Source: Clostridia bacterium (GTDB taxonomy: Bacteria > Bacillota > Clostridia > Christensenellales > CAG-314). Taken from it: a DNA stretch of 41,191 nucleotides. The first letter of the stretch is position 1; every line of letters starts with the position of its first letter. A program made the translations under genes and the position numbers. The stretch is from positions 75,958-117,148 of the forward strand of contig JAQVWG010000001.1 in NCBI GenBank assembly GCA_028698585.1, written 5' to 3'. Below are positions 32,631 through 41,191 of the stretch, one piece after another. The notes beneath the pieces were generated by a model. That model ran no database searches and was not told where the DNA came from. It worked only from the letters and a program-made list of their open reading frames with translations.

Positions 32631-33668
32631 CTACCACTTATTATAGACTTTCTCTGCAAACCCCACATTATCTTGTAACTGCACAACTGAGCCGTCGTCT
32701 AACACTAGTTTACCATTAAACTTACCGAATACTTGATGTTGATTAGAACATATAATCAATATATTGGTGTAGTCTTGTCTATCTAGTATCGGTTGGAAAA
32801 CAAGGTCTACTCGGTTATCGTTGCTAGTTATTGTCCAGTTGGACAGGTAATCGTCTTCGCCCCTAGCATTCTTAGGTATATTGAACGTAACTCTGTCGGT
32901 CTTATGAGCAATGCCGTCCACAAAAATCATATTCTCGCTTGCTCTGTCGGTATTGCCGAATCCGTATCCTAGGTTGAATCCTATTCGCTTGCCGTCTACA
33001 TAGGTGTTAAGACTGCTCCAATACCATGTATTCTTATATGTCCACACACCTCTGCCCCAGTCCAGCACTGCTAGACTGTCGCTCTTGTCGAACTTGTATT
33101 CCTCTGCACCTATTCTCACGTATCCCTCTGCTTTCATACAGTTGACCTTGGCATTATAGTAGAATGCTTTATCATCTCCGTCAAAAGGAGTGGCAATTAC
33201 CATGTTATCTCTAGGGAAGTCGGTCAATGTTAGATTGGCCTCTAAATGTGTTTGCTTCTTAAAATCGTTGAATATACACACTAGTTTCCTATCGTTCTCG
33301 TTCTTAACAAAATGCATGCGCACCCTTTTGGATTGAAAGTCCGCGTCGCCACTCTCAATGGTGCTGGGCATAACATTCTTGCCGAAGGTCAAAAAGTGCA
33401 TATCGCTAGTTGTAGTATAACTCTTTTTATCAAAATCCAGCAAACTAGCTGATGTCATAGACATATAACTATTCTCAGCTGCCGTCAATGCAACGCCATA
33501 ATGGCTGTTGCCAATATAATAGTAATCCCACTCTTTGATACGCCACTTACTTGCCTTAATATCTGCCCTGTTGTATTCTCTAACAAGGTCTAGGGCATAA
33601 CCTACCTCTATGAGTTTACCCTGATTGTCTAGTAGTTTGCCCTTATTCATTAAGTATTGTTGACTCAT
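32631..33668 (-). CDS. DUF2804 domain protein
   Basis: A 345-residue soluble protein of the uncharacterised DUF2804 family, beta-rich, with the signature LDWGRGVWTYKNTWYWSS near residue 210, and GFNLGYGFGNTDRASENM and ENMIFVDGI after it. Length is full for the family. The N-terminus (NKGKLLDNQGKLIEVGYA) also matches. GGGGGT lies 9 bases before the ATG on the minus strand. It stands alone. Members may act on lipids or act as scaffold proteins, but no activity is established that I know of. Confidence 0.88.
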   Translation of the reverse strand: MSQQYLMNKGKLLDNQGKLIEVGYALDLVREYNRADIKASKWRIKEWDYYYIGNSHYGVALTAAENSYMSMTSASLLDFDKKSYTTTSDMHFLTFGKNVMPSTIESGDADFQSKRVRMHFVKNENDRKLVCIFNDFKKQTHLEANLTLTDFPRDNMVIATPFDGDDKAFYYNAKVNCMKAEGYVRIGAEEYKFDKSDSLAVLDWGRGVWTYKNTWYWSSLNTYVDGKRIGFNLGYGFGNTDRASENMIFVDGIAHKTDRVTFNIPKNARGEDDYLSNWTITSNDNRVDLVFQPILDRQDYTNILIICSNQHQVFGKFNGKLVLDDGSVVQLQDNVGFAEKVYNKW

Positions 33669-33890
33669 TACGTATACCCCCTTATAACCACTACATTATA
33701 CCTGACAATGCCTGCTTTGTAAACAGTACTAGGAAAAAAAGCCTTACACGTACAGCCAAAATAACGATACGTGCATATAATTACATAATAGTGTTACATA
33801 AACATCTATGTAATATAAATAATTGTCCACACTCAATTATTGACTTATCAAGCATAATGTGGTATTTTATCCTATAATAGGCTGGTAATA

Positions 33891-34910
33891 ATGATACTGA
33901 ATAACAATATTGAACTTAATATATGTACTGTTGATAAGCTGTACCGACTGAGAAAGGATATTCTGCGACCTGACAGCAAGAGTATGAAATCTGTACATTT
34001 TGACAGTGACAAACAAACAGATAGTGTACATATAGCACTGTCCTGTCGTAATAAAGTAATAGGCTGTGTGTCGCTTATGTCACATAATAAGGCCTTGTTT
34101 AACGATCGGTTACAGTTGCAAATGCGTGGTATGGCAGTTGATCATTCATATCAGAACTGTGGATACGGCAGACAGTTGATACTCTATGCAGAAAAAATGG
34201 CAATATTACTGGGTGTAAGGCGCATATGGATGAATGCCAGAGTAGATGTTATCGACTTCTACATTAAACAGGGCTATTCTACGGTAGGAGCAAGGTTCGA
34301 TATACCTAATGTCTGCCAACATATAGTGATGTCTAAGCTCTTGCCAGAGCATTGTTTAACAATAAGGCCTTATCAAGACGGTGACAAGGATTATGTACGC
34401 CAAATATGCATTAGAACTGCTTATCCACCGTTTAATGCCAAATATAACGACTGCTTAACACTCTTATTCAACGATTATTACACCGAGAATGAGGCTAGTA
34501 ATTGCTATGTAATTGACAATAACGGAGTTGCAGTGGGCTACATTCTCTGTTCAACCAATGACGATTTCGCACAGTCAATTATACGCTACATGCGCCTTGC
34601 GTCCAAGTCTAGTTGGCTGTTCGCATTAATTGCTGGTATAGGAATGCGCGTACAGAACAAGTACCATGCGCAGTATAAGGCGCATATGCACATAGATATT
34701 ATGCCTGCGTATCAAAGACTCGGATATGGTACTAGATTGGTAGATACACTGCTATCTCACCTGAGAGATAATTCAATCAAGTCGGTAATGCTGTGCTGTC
34801 GTGCAGACAATGTTAAGGCAGTCAACTTCTATACTAGATACGGTTATAGACAAGTAGATGAACGTTTTAGGGATAAAGTATTCGTTATCAACACAGATAA
34901 TAAGGAGTAA
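33891..34910 (+). CDS. Tandem GNAT acetyltransferase (two domains)
   Basis: A 339-residue protein with two GNAT domains. The first (about 1-150) has motif A as YQNCGYGRQLILYAEKMA, and the motif IDFYIKQGYSTVG. The second (about 155-339) has YQRLGYGTRLVDTLL and KAVNFYTRYGYRQVDE. Both keep the acetyl-CoA loop (Q/R-x-x-G-x-G), so both could be active. Substrate unknown. The stop TAA shares its last base with the ATG of mrnC, so this is probably the first gene of the housekeeping operon. A TTGACT (33840-33845), 17 bases, TATTTT promoter is possible; the ribosome site is weak (GGTAATA). Confidence 0.87.
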   Translation: MILNNNIELNICTVDKLYRLRKDILRPDSKSMKSVHFDSDKQTDSVHIALSCRNKVIGCVSLMSHNKALFNDRLQLQMRGMAVDHSYQNCGYGRQLILYAEKMAILLGVRRIWMNARVDVIDFYIKQGYSTVGARFDIPNVCQHIVMSKLLPEHCLTIRPYQDGDKDYVRQICIRTAYPPFNAKYNDCLTLLFNDYYTENEASNCYVIDNNGVAVGYILCSTNDDFAQSIIRYMRLASKSSWLFALIAGIGMRVQNKYHAQYKAHMHIDIMPAYQRLGYGTRLVDTLLSHLRDNSIKSVMLCCRADNVKAVNFYTRYGYRQVDERFRDKVFVINTDNKE

Positions 34911-35314
34911 TGGTATTGCAGTTTATTGAACCCATAACAATAGATAGAGCGCAACAACTCAACCCTCTGGTACTGGCATTCGTAGGTGACGCCGTGCAGA
35001 CGCTGTATGTCAAAGAGCGACTAGCCAAGAGTAATGATGCCAAAGCGGGCACATTACACTCACTAGCAAGCCAACAGTTGAAGTGTCAATCTCAGTCCAT
35101 AATAGCCGACATTATGTTGCCCATGCTGACTGAACAAGAGTTAGACATATATAGGCGAGCACGCAACTCCAAGAGCTCACATGCCGCCAAGAACGGTAGT
35201 CTTGCAGACTATAAGAAGGCAAGTGGGTTGGAGGCTGTCTTCGGGTTTTTGTACCTCACAGGGCAGAATGAGCGTCTCAAAACACTACTTAATATTAACA
35301 TTGACGAAAAATAA
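34910..35314 (+). CDS. mrnC: Mini-ribonuclease III
   Basis: A 134-residue RNase III domain without a dsRNA-binding domain. In B. subtilis MrnC it matures the 23S rRNA ends. NPLVLAFVGDAVQTLYVKERL holds the first catalytic carboxylates, and later ASGLEAVFGFLYLTG is the second conserved box with the active Glu and Asp-equivalent. Length fits the family. The ATG overlaps the upstream stop by one base and AAGGAG is only 2 bases away; a TTG 6 bases on would have better spacing. Followed by rlmB, as in B. subtilis. Confidence 0.93.
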   Translation: MVLQFIEPITIDRAQQLNPLVLAFVGDAVQTLYVKERLAKSNDAKAGTLHSLASQQLKCQSQSIIADIMLPMLTEQELDIYRRARNSKSSHAAKNGSLADYKKASGLEAVFGFLYLTGQNERLKTLLNINIDEK

Positions 35315-35326
35315 GGTAAAATGTAG

Positions 35327-36037
35327 ATGAAAATCGAAGGTAAAAATCCAATTCTGGAAGCGTTGAAAACTGGCGCAACAATAGATAAACTGCTAGTAGA
35401 AAAAGGCACTAATCACGATATTATCAGCAAAGCAAGGAAATGCGGTGTCAAGGTTCAGTTTGTCGACAAGTTCTTGCTGGATAAGCAGAGTTCGACAGGC
35501 CACCACCAAGGATTCATTGCATACACTACCGATTTCGTGTATTGCGAAGTAGAAGATATAGTAAATAACCCCAAATCAATACACCACTTCATCGTCCTGC
35601 TTGATGGTATTACCGATCCACATAACCTAGGCAGTATATTGCGAGTGTGTGAATGTGCAGGAGTGGACGGCGTGATAATACCCAAGAATCGCAGTGTGTC
35701 CGTAAACGAAACTGTTATTAAGGTCAGCGCTGGCGCTTGTTCTCATATCAAGGTAGCCAAAGTTACCAACCTTAATACTTGCATAGAACAGTTAAAAAAA
35801 CTAAATATATTCGTTTACTGCGCCGATATGGACGGTGTAAGTATGTATGATACAGACTTGCGTGGCGATATTGCGCTGGTTATCGGCAGTGAGGGTGAGG
35901 GCGTGTCAGCACTGACCAAGAAGCTGTGCGACGCTAGTGTATCAATTAAACTGCTGGGCAATATCAACAGTCTTAATGCTTCAGTTGCCTGTGGTATTGT
36001 CTGCTATGAGGTGGTTAGACAGAGATGCGACAAATAG
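35327..36037 (+). CDS. rlmB: 23S rRNA (guanosine-2'-O)-methyltransferase, RlmB/TrmH family
   Basis: A 236-residue SPOUT methyltransferase. The N-terminal substrate-binding domain (about 1-75) includes GKNPILEAL and GHHQGFIA. The trefoil-knot domain (about 85-236) has the three SAM-site motifs DGITDPHNLGSILR, LVIGSEGEGVS and NSLNASVACGI. The start ATG is 12 bases after mrnC. The end overlaps the sigma-factor gene by 13 bases. Assignment to G2251 of 23S rRNA comes from the family. Confidence 0.94.
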   Translation: MKIEGKNPILEALKTGATIDKLLVEKGTNHDIISKARKCGVKVQFVDKFLLDKQSSTGHHQGFIAYTTDFVYCEVEDIVNNPKSIHHFIVLLDGITDPHNLGSILRVCECAGVDGVIIPKNRSVSVNETVIKVSAGACSHIKVAKVTNLNTCIEQLKKLNIFVYCADMDGVSMYDTDLRGDIALVIGSEGEGVSALTKKLCDASVSIKLLGNINSLNASVACGIVCYEVVRQRCDK

Positions 36038-36591
36038 ATACCGAGACACTTAATCAGCTAGTCATTAAGGCACAACAAAAGGACACCGTGGCAATAGAGC
36101 AAGTATTCGATTACTTTAAGCCTTACGTTCGTGGCATAGCCAACAGCTATTTTTTGCTGGGCGGTGAGAAGGAGGACCTGCTACAAGAAGGCATGGTAGG
36201 GCTATTCGGTGCAATCAATAATTACGATAATACTAAAGGCTCATTTACTACTTTTGCTCTGTTATGTATAAGAAGGCGTATGCTGACTGTAATTGATAGT
36301 GCCAATAAGGACAAGAATAAGCCATTGTTACTTGCTTCGCCATTAGAGGACAACATAGTAGACGAGGGTGCCAGTCCACTAGAAATGGCGATTAATAACG
36401 ACCTGTTATCGACAGTTAAGCATTACATAGCCACGCAGTTGACCGCATTAGAGAAGTATGTGTTAGAGTATTACACGCAAGGATATACCCGAGAGGAGAT
36501 TTGTCACCTATCCAACAAGAGTTACAAGTCGGTTGACGGTGCACTGGGCAGAGCGAGGAAAAAACTGGAACACCTAAAGGAGACCATATAA
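36025..36591 (+). CDS. sigH: SigH-like RNA polymerase sigma factor
   Basis: A 188-residue sigma-70 factor of the Spo0H group. Region 2 is clear (RGIANSYFLLGGEKEDLLQEGMVG and YDNTKGSFTTFALLCIRRRM), very like B. subtilis SigH. Region 4 (about 135-185) has LTALEKYVLEYYTQGYTREEI and the helix SYKSVDGALGRARKKL. In B. subtilis, SigH controls entry into stationary phase and sporulation. Its place directly after rlmB is conserved too (B. subtilis has yacP between). The start overlaps rlmB by 13 bases and the stop shares one base with dnaX. Confidence 0.9.
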   Translation: MRQIDTETLNQLVIKAQQKDTVAIEQVFDYFKPYVRGIANSYFLLGGEKEDLLQEGMVGLFGAINNYDNTKGSFTTFALLCIRRRMLTVIDSANKDKNKPLLLASPLEDNIVDEGASPLEMAINNDLLSTVKHYIATQLTALEKYVLEYYTQGYTREEICHLSNKSYKSVDGALGRARKKLEHLKETI

Positions 36592-38252
36592 TGAGTTACC
36601 AAGCACTTTATCGTAGATATAGACCTAAGACTTTTAGCCAAATAGTGGGACAAGAGCATATATGCACTGCACTAGCCAATCAAATAAAGAATGGTACCAT
36701 ATCGCACGCATACATTTTCAATGGCACTAGGGGAGTAGGTAAGACTACTGCCGCCAGAGTATTTGCATCAGCCTGTAATTGCCTTAACCCTAAGGACGGC
36801 AACCCTTGTCTTGAATGTCAAGCATGCAGGGACTATGCTATGCACGGTAACGTAGATATAGTAGAAATGGACGCTGCATCATATAGTGGCGTGGATTCAG
36901 CAAGAGATCTAAGAGAAAAAGTCAACTACATGCCCTCTTCATCTAAGTACAAGGTATATATCATAGACGAGGCGCACGCATTATCTGTCAAGGCATTCGA
37001 CGCTTTACTCAAGACGCTAGAAGAACCCCCCAAGCACGCCATATTCATATTGTGCACGACCGAGATACAGAAGTTTCCTGCCACTATCCTATCTAGGTGC
37101 ATGAGATTTGATTTTAGGTTGATTGCTACGCAAGAATTAGTCAAACTACTATCAGGCATATTCGATGAGTTGAATATACAATACACCCCTGACGCAGTTA
37201 TGGCTATTGCCAATAGTGGTGAGGGAAGCGCTCGTGATGCATTAACGATAGCAGACAGGTGTGTTGCATACTCCAACCAGAAACTAACGTACGACGACGT
37301 CATTAAGGTGCTGGGCGCCACTAGTAAACAGACCATAGGGGAACTGGTGGACAGAATACTGAGTGGTGACAGTGGTAGTATATTGCATGGTATCGACAAT
37401 ATAGCCAATCAGGGCAAGAGCATATCGGTGTTATGCCACGACATATGTAAGCACTTCAGAGATTTACTAGTAGTGCGCTCCTGTTCTGATGCCAACAGCA
37501 TACTTTGTTATCCACAGAATATATATGAGCAGTTAGAGAAAACTGCCACATCTGTGCCAATCAAAAAACTACTCTATGGTGTAGAGAGTTATTCCACATT
37601 AGAGTATCAACTCAAGACGAGCTTAACTCCGCAGATACTATTCGAGGCAGTAACGTTGAGATATGCATCAAGCAGTGGCGAAGTAGATGTAGAAGGACTA
37701 GATATGCGTATTACTAGATTAGAACAGCTCATCAAGTCTAGTCTATCAGTAAGTACCCCCTCTAGTCAGCCTGTGTTCGTTCAGCCAACTCGCAACCCAG
37801 TTCGATCAGAGCTTAAGACAACTAACACACCCGTTCAAGACGATATGACCAAGAAGTCCATGCCACCTAGCATAATGTCGCCCATTAAGTCATCACACAG
37901 TGACGCATTGTCTACACCTGCTAAGTCAGTTGGCACGTCGTCCTCAAACACACGTTTAGCAACGCAAATATGGGCAGAGGTACTAGAAAATATACGTTAC
38001 TCGCCTGATTTGGTGATGTTATATACTATATCCACCCAAATCAAAAAACTCGAGATAGTGAATGGCTACATGCTTGTTTACTGTAGCCAGCCACAGTGTA
38101 AACTGTTAGAACAAGAGGATAACATTAACAAAATGCAGGAAATTACTCTTAAGCATAATCTCAAGGTCAAGCCCACAGTGTTAGTGGATAAGCAACGGAA
38201 AAGCACAACAGAAGAATTAATAGCAAGAGGGGAAATCAAAGTAAGAAAATAA
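36591..38252 (+). CDS. dnaX: DNA polymerase III subunits gamma/tau
   Basis: A 553-residue clamp-loader ATPase. Walker A is GTRGVGKT (Lys51), the zinc module is C64/C73/C76/C79, Walker B is YIIDEAHALS near 125, and sensor 1 with the SRC arginine finger is ATILSRCMRF near 165. The AAA+ part ends at about 365. A Ser/Thr/Pro-rich linker (about 375-460) leads to a C-terminal tau-like domain (TRLATQIWAEVLENIR to the end). No A-AAA-AAG slippery site was seen, so I expect mainly the full-length tau form. AAGGAG lies upstream within sigH. ybaB follows after 16 bases. Confidence 0.96.
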   Translation: MSYQALYRRYRPKTFSQIVGQEHICTALANQIKNGTISHAYIFNGTRGVGKTTAARVFASACNCLNPKDGNPCLECQACRDYAMHGNVDIVEMDAASYSGVDSARDLREKVNYMPSSSKYKVYIIDEAHALSVKAFDALLKTLEEPPKHAIFILCTTEIQKFPATILSRCMRFDFRLIATQELVKLLSGIFDELNIQYTPDAVMAIANSGEGSARDALTIADRCVAYSNQKLTYDDVIKVLGATSKQTIGELVDRILSGDSGSILHGIDNIANQGKSISVLCHDICKHFRDLLVVRSCSDANSILCYPQNIYEQLEKTATSVPIKKLLYGVESYSTLEYQLKTSLTPQILFEAVTLRYASSSGEVDVEGLDMRITRLEQLIKSSLSVSTPSSQPVFVQPTRNPVRSELKTTNTPVQDDMTKKSMPPSIMSPIKSSHSDALSTPAKSVGTSSSNTRLATQIWAEVLENIRYSPDLVMLYTISTQIKKLEIVNGYMLVYCSQPQCKLLEQEDNINKMQEITLKHNLKVKPTVLVDKQRKSTTEELIARGEIKVRK

Positions 38253-38268
38253 TATTAAGGAGAATATA

Positions 38269-38601
38269 ATGAACAAGAAGTTTGGTGGCTTCGGCGCTGG
38301 AGCCAATATGCAACAATTGATGAAACAAGCCCAAGTTATGCAACAGAAAATGGCTCAAGCACAACAAGAGTTAGAGGAGAGTGAGGTAACGGGAAGCAGT
38401 GGCGGAGATAAAGTTGTCGTAGTAATGAACGGCAAACAAAAACTCTTGTCTATTTCCATTAGTCCTGACGTAGTAGACCCACAAGATGTCGAAATGCTCG
38501 AAGACTTGATTATGGCTGCTGTAAATGACGCATCTAACAAGGCACAGGAGTTATCCGATGATTTATTGGCGCCCTTCGGTGGTGCAGGGGGCCTACTGTA
38601 A
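38269..38601 (+). CDS. ybaB: YbaB/EbfC nucleoid-associated protein
   Basis: A 110-residue DNA-binding protein that forms a tweezer-shaped dimer. The N-terminal helix is rich in Q and M (MQQLMKQAQVMQQKMAQAQ), followed by EESEVTGSSGGDKVVVVMNG and the helix DVEMLEDLIMAAVNDA. It sits between dnaX and recR, as in most bacteria. AAGGAG lies 7 bases before the ATG. Its stop TAA abuts the TTG start of recR. Confidence 0.95.
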   Translation: MNKKFGGFGAGANMQQLMKQAQVMQQKMAQAQQELEESEVTGSSGGDKVVVVMNGKQKLLSISISPDVVDPQDVEMLEDLIMAAVNDASNKAQELSDDLLAPFGGAGGLL

Positions 38602-39195
38602 TTGAGAGATTATATAGATCCTATTGCCCGCCTAATTAACGAGTTTAGTAAACTGCCCTCCGTTGGCAATAAGACTGCTCAACGATATGCCTTGAGGATA
38701 CTGAACATGAGTGATGATCAAGTGGCCAATTTTGTCGATGCGATTATTTATGCCAAAAAGAATGTCAAGTTCTGCCAGATATGTGGCAATTTTACAGATG
38801 TAGATCCCTGCCGAATATGTTCAACAAGGGATAACAGCACAATATGCGTAGTTAAGGAAGCCAAAGACGTACTCGCCATCGAAAAATTATCTACTTTTGC
38901 CGGCGTGTATCACGTATTAAACGGAGTCTTATCGCCACTGGACGGTATAGGACCAGATCAAATCAACCTTAAATCACTACTGTTGCGCTTAGGAAAGGGC
39001 AATGTCAAAGAGGTTATACTGGCAACCAACCCAGATGTAGAGGGCGAAGCAACAGCCATGTATATCGCTCGCTTAGTTAAACCGCTAGGTATCAAGGTTA
39101 CACGGCTTGCACAGGGTGTGAGTATAGGCTCGGACTTACAATACACTGATGAGGTTACTCTGTCTAGGGCTATTGAGAATCGTAAGGAGATATAG
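38602..39195 (+). CDS. recR: Recombination mediator RecR
   Basis: A 197-residue protein that helps load RecA at gaps with RecO and RecF. The helix-hairpin-helix KLPSVGNKTAQRYA is near residue 17, the zinc finger is CQICGNFTDVDPCRIC near 57, and the Toprim domain (about 80-175) has CVVKEAKDVLAIE and ATNPDVEGEAT. The C-terminal Walker-like LAQGVSIGSDLQYTD is also present. The start is TTG, directly after the ybaB stop. The family N-terminus (about 10 residues before the LPSVG motif) supports this choice. Confidence 0.95.
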   Translation: MRDYIDPIARLINEFSKLPSVGNKTAQRYALRILNMSDDQVANFVDAIIYAKKNVKFCQICGNFTDVDPCRICSTRDNSTICVVKEAKDVLAIEKLSTFAGVYHVLNGVLSPLDGIGPDQINLKSLLLRLGKGNVKEVILATNPDVEGEATAMYIARLVKPLGIKVTRLAQGVSIGSDLQYTDEVTLSRAIENRKEI

Positions 39196-39238
39196 TGTCG
39201 CTAGTTTAGTTCGCTACACATTAAGATAGTTATTCATT

Positions 39239-39817
39239 ATGTACGAGTATTTAACATTAACCCTTATGGGTATAGGGTTATCTATGGATGCGCTGGCAGT
39301 ATCGATATGCGACCGTTTAACAATGCCCAATATGCCGAGAAAAAGAGGTCTGTTCATTGCACTGGTATTCGGCACATTTCAGGGTATAATGCCGTTAATA
39401 GGCTATTATCTGGGTAGCACATTCATGATTTATATACAGAGTGTCGACCACTGGATTGCTTTCGCATTATTACTATTTATTGGTGGCAAAATGGCTGTAG
39501 ATGCGCTACTCAGCCTTAAGAATAAGGAGCAGTTTACTCCCATAGAGTACAGAATAGACAGAATAATCGTACAAGGTATTGCAACCAGTATAGATGCGCT
39601 GGCAGTCGGTATATCACTGCTTACTTTTACTGTGCCGATATGGATTAGCAGTGCGGTAATAGCTGTAATTACATTCATCATATGCACACTTGGCATATTA
39701 TTCGCCAGTCTGCTCAATAAGATATTGAAGGGTAATCCACGCATTATAACCATGATAGGTGGAATTGTGCTGATTGCTATAGGTGTCAAAATACTGCTAG
39801 AACATATAATTGTATAG
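39239..39817 (+). CDS. mntP: Manganese efflux pump MntP
   Basis: A 192-residue membrane protein with six helices that exports Mn2+. The family motifs are GIGLSMDALAVSI near residue 12 and its internal repeat GIATSIDALAVGISLL near 116, with the conserved Asp residues. GTFQGIMPLIGYYLG and LFIGGKMAVDAL are also characteristic. It follows recR by 43 bases with no ribosome site and no yybP-ykoY riboswitch in the gap, so it may be cotranscribed with recR. A terminator is 254 bases downstream. Confidence 0.93.
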   Translation: MYEYLTLTLMGIGLSMDALAVSICDRLTMPNMPRKRGLFIALVFGTFQGIMPLIGYYLGSTFMIYIQSVDHWIAFALLLFIGGKMAVDALLSLKNKEQFTPIEYRIDRIIVQGIATSIDALAVGISLLTFTVPIWISSAVIAVITFIICTLGILFASLLNKILKGNPRIITMIGGIVLIAIGVKILLEHIIV

Positions 39818-40070
39818 TTATTCAGTTATTGTCTGTTGCATATATTGGGTACGATGGCATGCCACTGTAATCATGGAAAATAAATTAAACCCATAAGTGT
39901 GTGCATGACATCAATATTGCGAGAAAAACAGCGTGTGTTAATGCACCTAATAACGAGAAAACAGCAATTACTTCGCTATAATCAATTATACTTAGCCCAA
40001 TATCGCTGTGTGTTGATAAGCAATAATTGTGTAAGAACTATAGTTTGTCACTGAATCTATCATGCAGAAT

Positions 40071-40091
40071 CAATGGAACTCCATTGTTTTT
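40071..40091 (+). terminator. Terminator after mntP
   Basis: CAATGG-AACT-CCATTG (40071-40086) followed by T5. It is the only clear hairpin in the 300-base gap after mntP and would end the whole housekeeping operon; the rest of the gap holds nothing I can support. Confidence 0.75.
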
Positions 40092-40117
40092 CTACTATTG
40101 CATATTATATACGGGTG

Positions 40118-41179
40118 CTATAGTCTTGTTAGGCACACACATCTAGATGCGATTGCTTGATTGTCGCCAATCTCACCTACACCCTCTGCAGTAGTAACGC
40201 TTATTCCTACCTGCTGTATATCTATACCTATTATACTGGCAATTATACTCTTCATCTTAGGTAAATACTCTGCCAATCTCGGGGACTGTGCCACTATGCT
40301 TATGGACAAGTTGATAATGTAGGCGCCTTGACTATGTAATAGGTCGACAACCTTATTCAACAGAATAGAACTGTCTATGTCCTTGTATTGTATATCTGTA
40401 TCAGGAAAGTAATGTCCAATATCAGCCAATCCGACTGAACTCAACATGGCGTCCATTACAGAGTGCAACACGACGTCTGCATCAGAGTGTCCAAGTAATC
40501 CGAACTTGTATGGTACAGTAACGCCACCTAGTACCAGTTGTCTGCCTTCTGCGAAACGGTGTATATCATAGCCGTAGCCTACTCGCCTATTATCCAAGTC
40601 GCTTCGATAGGTAATCTTGATGTTCTTGGTTAGTCCTTGTACGAAATTAATCTCACCATATGAGTGCAACCATATTTGACTCTCATCCGTGCTGTCTTGT
40701 GTCCCTTTAAGGGCTTGTTGTAACTTGAGTCTGTCGAATACCTGTGGTGTCTGTACGCATTTAACTCTGTCTTTCTCAACAACCGTGTCATCAACGTATA
40801 CCGTATCTGTTGGACATAGATAGGGGACTGCACTGCCTTGTTGCTCAGCCTGTTCGTATAATAGTGTGACAAAATCTTTATCAATGTACGGTCTTGCGCC
40901 GTCGTGTATAGCCACAACATCACCTGTTGCTAGCGTTAACCCTGCCATAACAGACTGCACACGAGTGTCGCCACCAATTGCGTATTGAACATTAGTGTCG
41001 AATAAATCAATCAAAGAGTCTATGTTATCTAGGTTACCCACAACTATTATTTGGTCTGCGATTCCTACGAATGCTTGAACCGACTTATATGCAACGCAAC
41101 TGTCGTCAAGAGGCTCAAACAGTTTATCCCTGCCATATCTTGTGCTTATGCCCGCACACACTATAACTGCACTTCTCAT
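40118..41179 (-). CDS. ispDF: Bifunctional IspD-IspF isoprenoid enzyme
   Basis: A 353-residue fusion for two non-consecutive steps of the MEP pathway. IspD (about 1-195) makes CDP-methylerythritol: signature CAGISTRYGRDK (the usual G-x-G-x-R-x-G loop is C-A-G-I-S-T-R-Y-G here), HDGARPYI, and TPQVF. IspF (about 197-353) makes the cyclodiphosphate: zinc ligands in GYGYDIHRF and LLGHSDADVVLH, plus ADIGHYFPDTD and TTAEGVGEIG. GAGGTAG lies 8 bases before the ATG at the edge of the window, so the gene is complete. It is on the minus strand, convergent with mntP. Confidence 0.95.
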   Translation of the reverse strand: MRSAVIVCAGISTRYGRDKLFEPLDDSCVAYKSVQAFVGIADQIIVVGNLDNIDSLIDLFDTNVQYAIGGDTRVQSVMAGLTLATGDVVAIHDGARPYIDKDFVTLLYEQAEQQGSAVPYLCPTDTVYVDDTVVEKDRVKCVQTPQVFDRLKLQQALKGTQDSTDESQIWLHSYGEINFVQGLTKNIKITYRSDLDNRRVGYGYDIHRFAEGRQLVLGGVTVPYKFGLLGHSDADVVLHSVMDAMLSSVGLADIGHYFPDTDIQYKDIDSSILLNKVVDLLHSQGAYIINLSISIVAQSPRLAEYLPKMKSIIASIIGIDIQQVGISVTTAEGVGEIGDNQAIASRCVCLTRL

Positions 41180-41191
41180 CTATACTACCTC

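Noticed and set aside
36591-38252. Programmed frameshift in dnaX
   Set aside because: No A-AAA-AAG or similar in-frame slippery heptamer with a following hairpin was found; the AAAAAA runs present are not in the right frame context.
39196-39238. yybP-ykoY manganese riboswitch before mntP
   Set aside because: Only 43 bases separate recR and mntP, too short for that riboswitch, and its signature is absent.

Overview
The window looks like a piece of the chromosome of an uncultured, probably gut-associated member of the Bacillota (Clostridia-type lineage). The evidence is AT-rich DNA with strong AGGAGG-type ribosome sites, the conserved order mrnC-rlmB-sigH and dnaX-ybaB-recR, a CIRCE operator before an Hsp20 gene, a CwlD-type amidase, an IspDF fusion, and BspA-type leucine-rich-repeat surface proteins. 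I see no phage, transposase or CRISPR genes. The exact taxon cannot be named from sequence alone.

Layout. 1-4.6 kb: three surface or secreted proteins (a truncated BspA-type LRR protein, an LRR lipoprotein, and a large lipoprotein with repeated Cys/His knuckles), each with its own signals. 5.0-10.0 kb (minus strand): a tightly overlapping five-gene operon for a multi-subunit flavin/iron-sulfur amine dehydrogenase, best read as proline dehydrogenase, plus glutamate-semialdehyde dehydrogenase; together they would oxidise proline (or a close relative) to glutamate. 10.6-11.1 kb: tmRNA (ssrA) with an unusual long tag. 11.4-12.6 kb: a GNAT acetyltransferase and an AT-rich orphan, ending in a hairpin that copies the tmRNA terminator. 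13.0-16.9 kb: a leaderless PflX-like radical SAM gene, an MTA/SAH nucleosidase, and a cytoplasmic GH2 glycosidase. 17.2-21.4 kb: tRNA-Pro(CGG), a membrane-protein gene broken by two -1 shifts, a small membrane protein coupled to nadE, an HD-domain hydrolase and pepT. The nadE/HD junction has been tandemly duplicated. 21.6-23.4 kb: a ferritin-like diiron protein and a CIRCE-controlled Hsp20. 24.3-27.4 kb: proton-translocating transhydrogenase, with the PntAB membrane domain fused to PntB. 27.6-33.7 kb: a DnaA-box cluster, CwlD-like amidase, a ProXp-type editing deacylase, a TM2-like small protein, a two-component system, a TSCPD protein, and a DUF2804 protein. 33.9-39.8 kb: a co-directional housekeeping operon (tandem GNAT, mrnC, rlmB, sigH, dnaX, ybaB, recR, mntP). 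40.1-41.2 kb: ispDF on the minus strand.

Themes. Short tandem duplications of 93, 103, about 178 and 138 bp occur in four separate places, at gene ends or inside the LRR gene. Two genes (PflX-like and ProXp-like) have a promoter placed so that transcription should start exactly at the A of their ATG, suggesting leaderless mRNAs. The best candidates for something undescribed are the chimeric micro-ORFs from the nadE duplication, the slippery A7 start of the broken membrane gene, the odd tmRNA tag, and the uncharacterised diiron protein.
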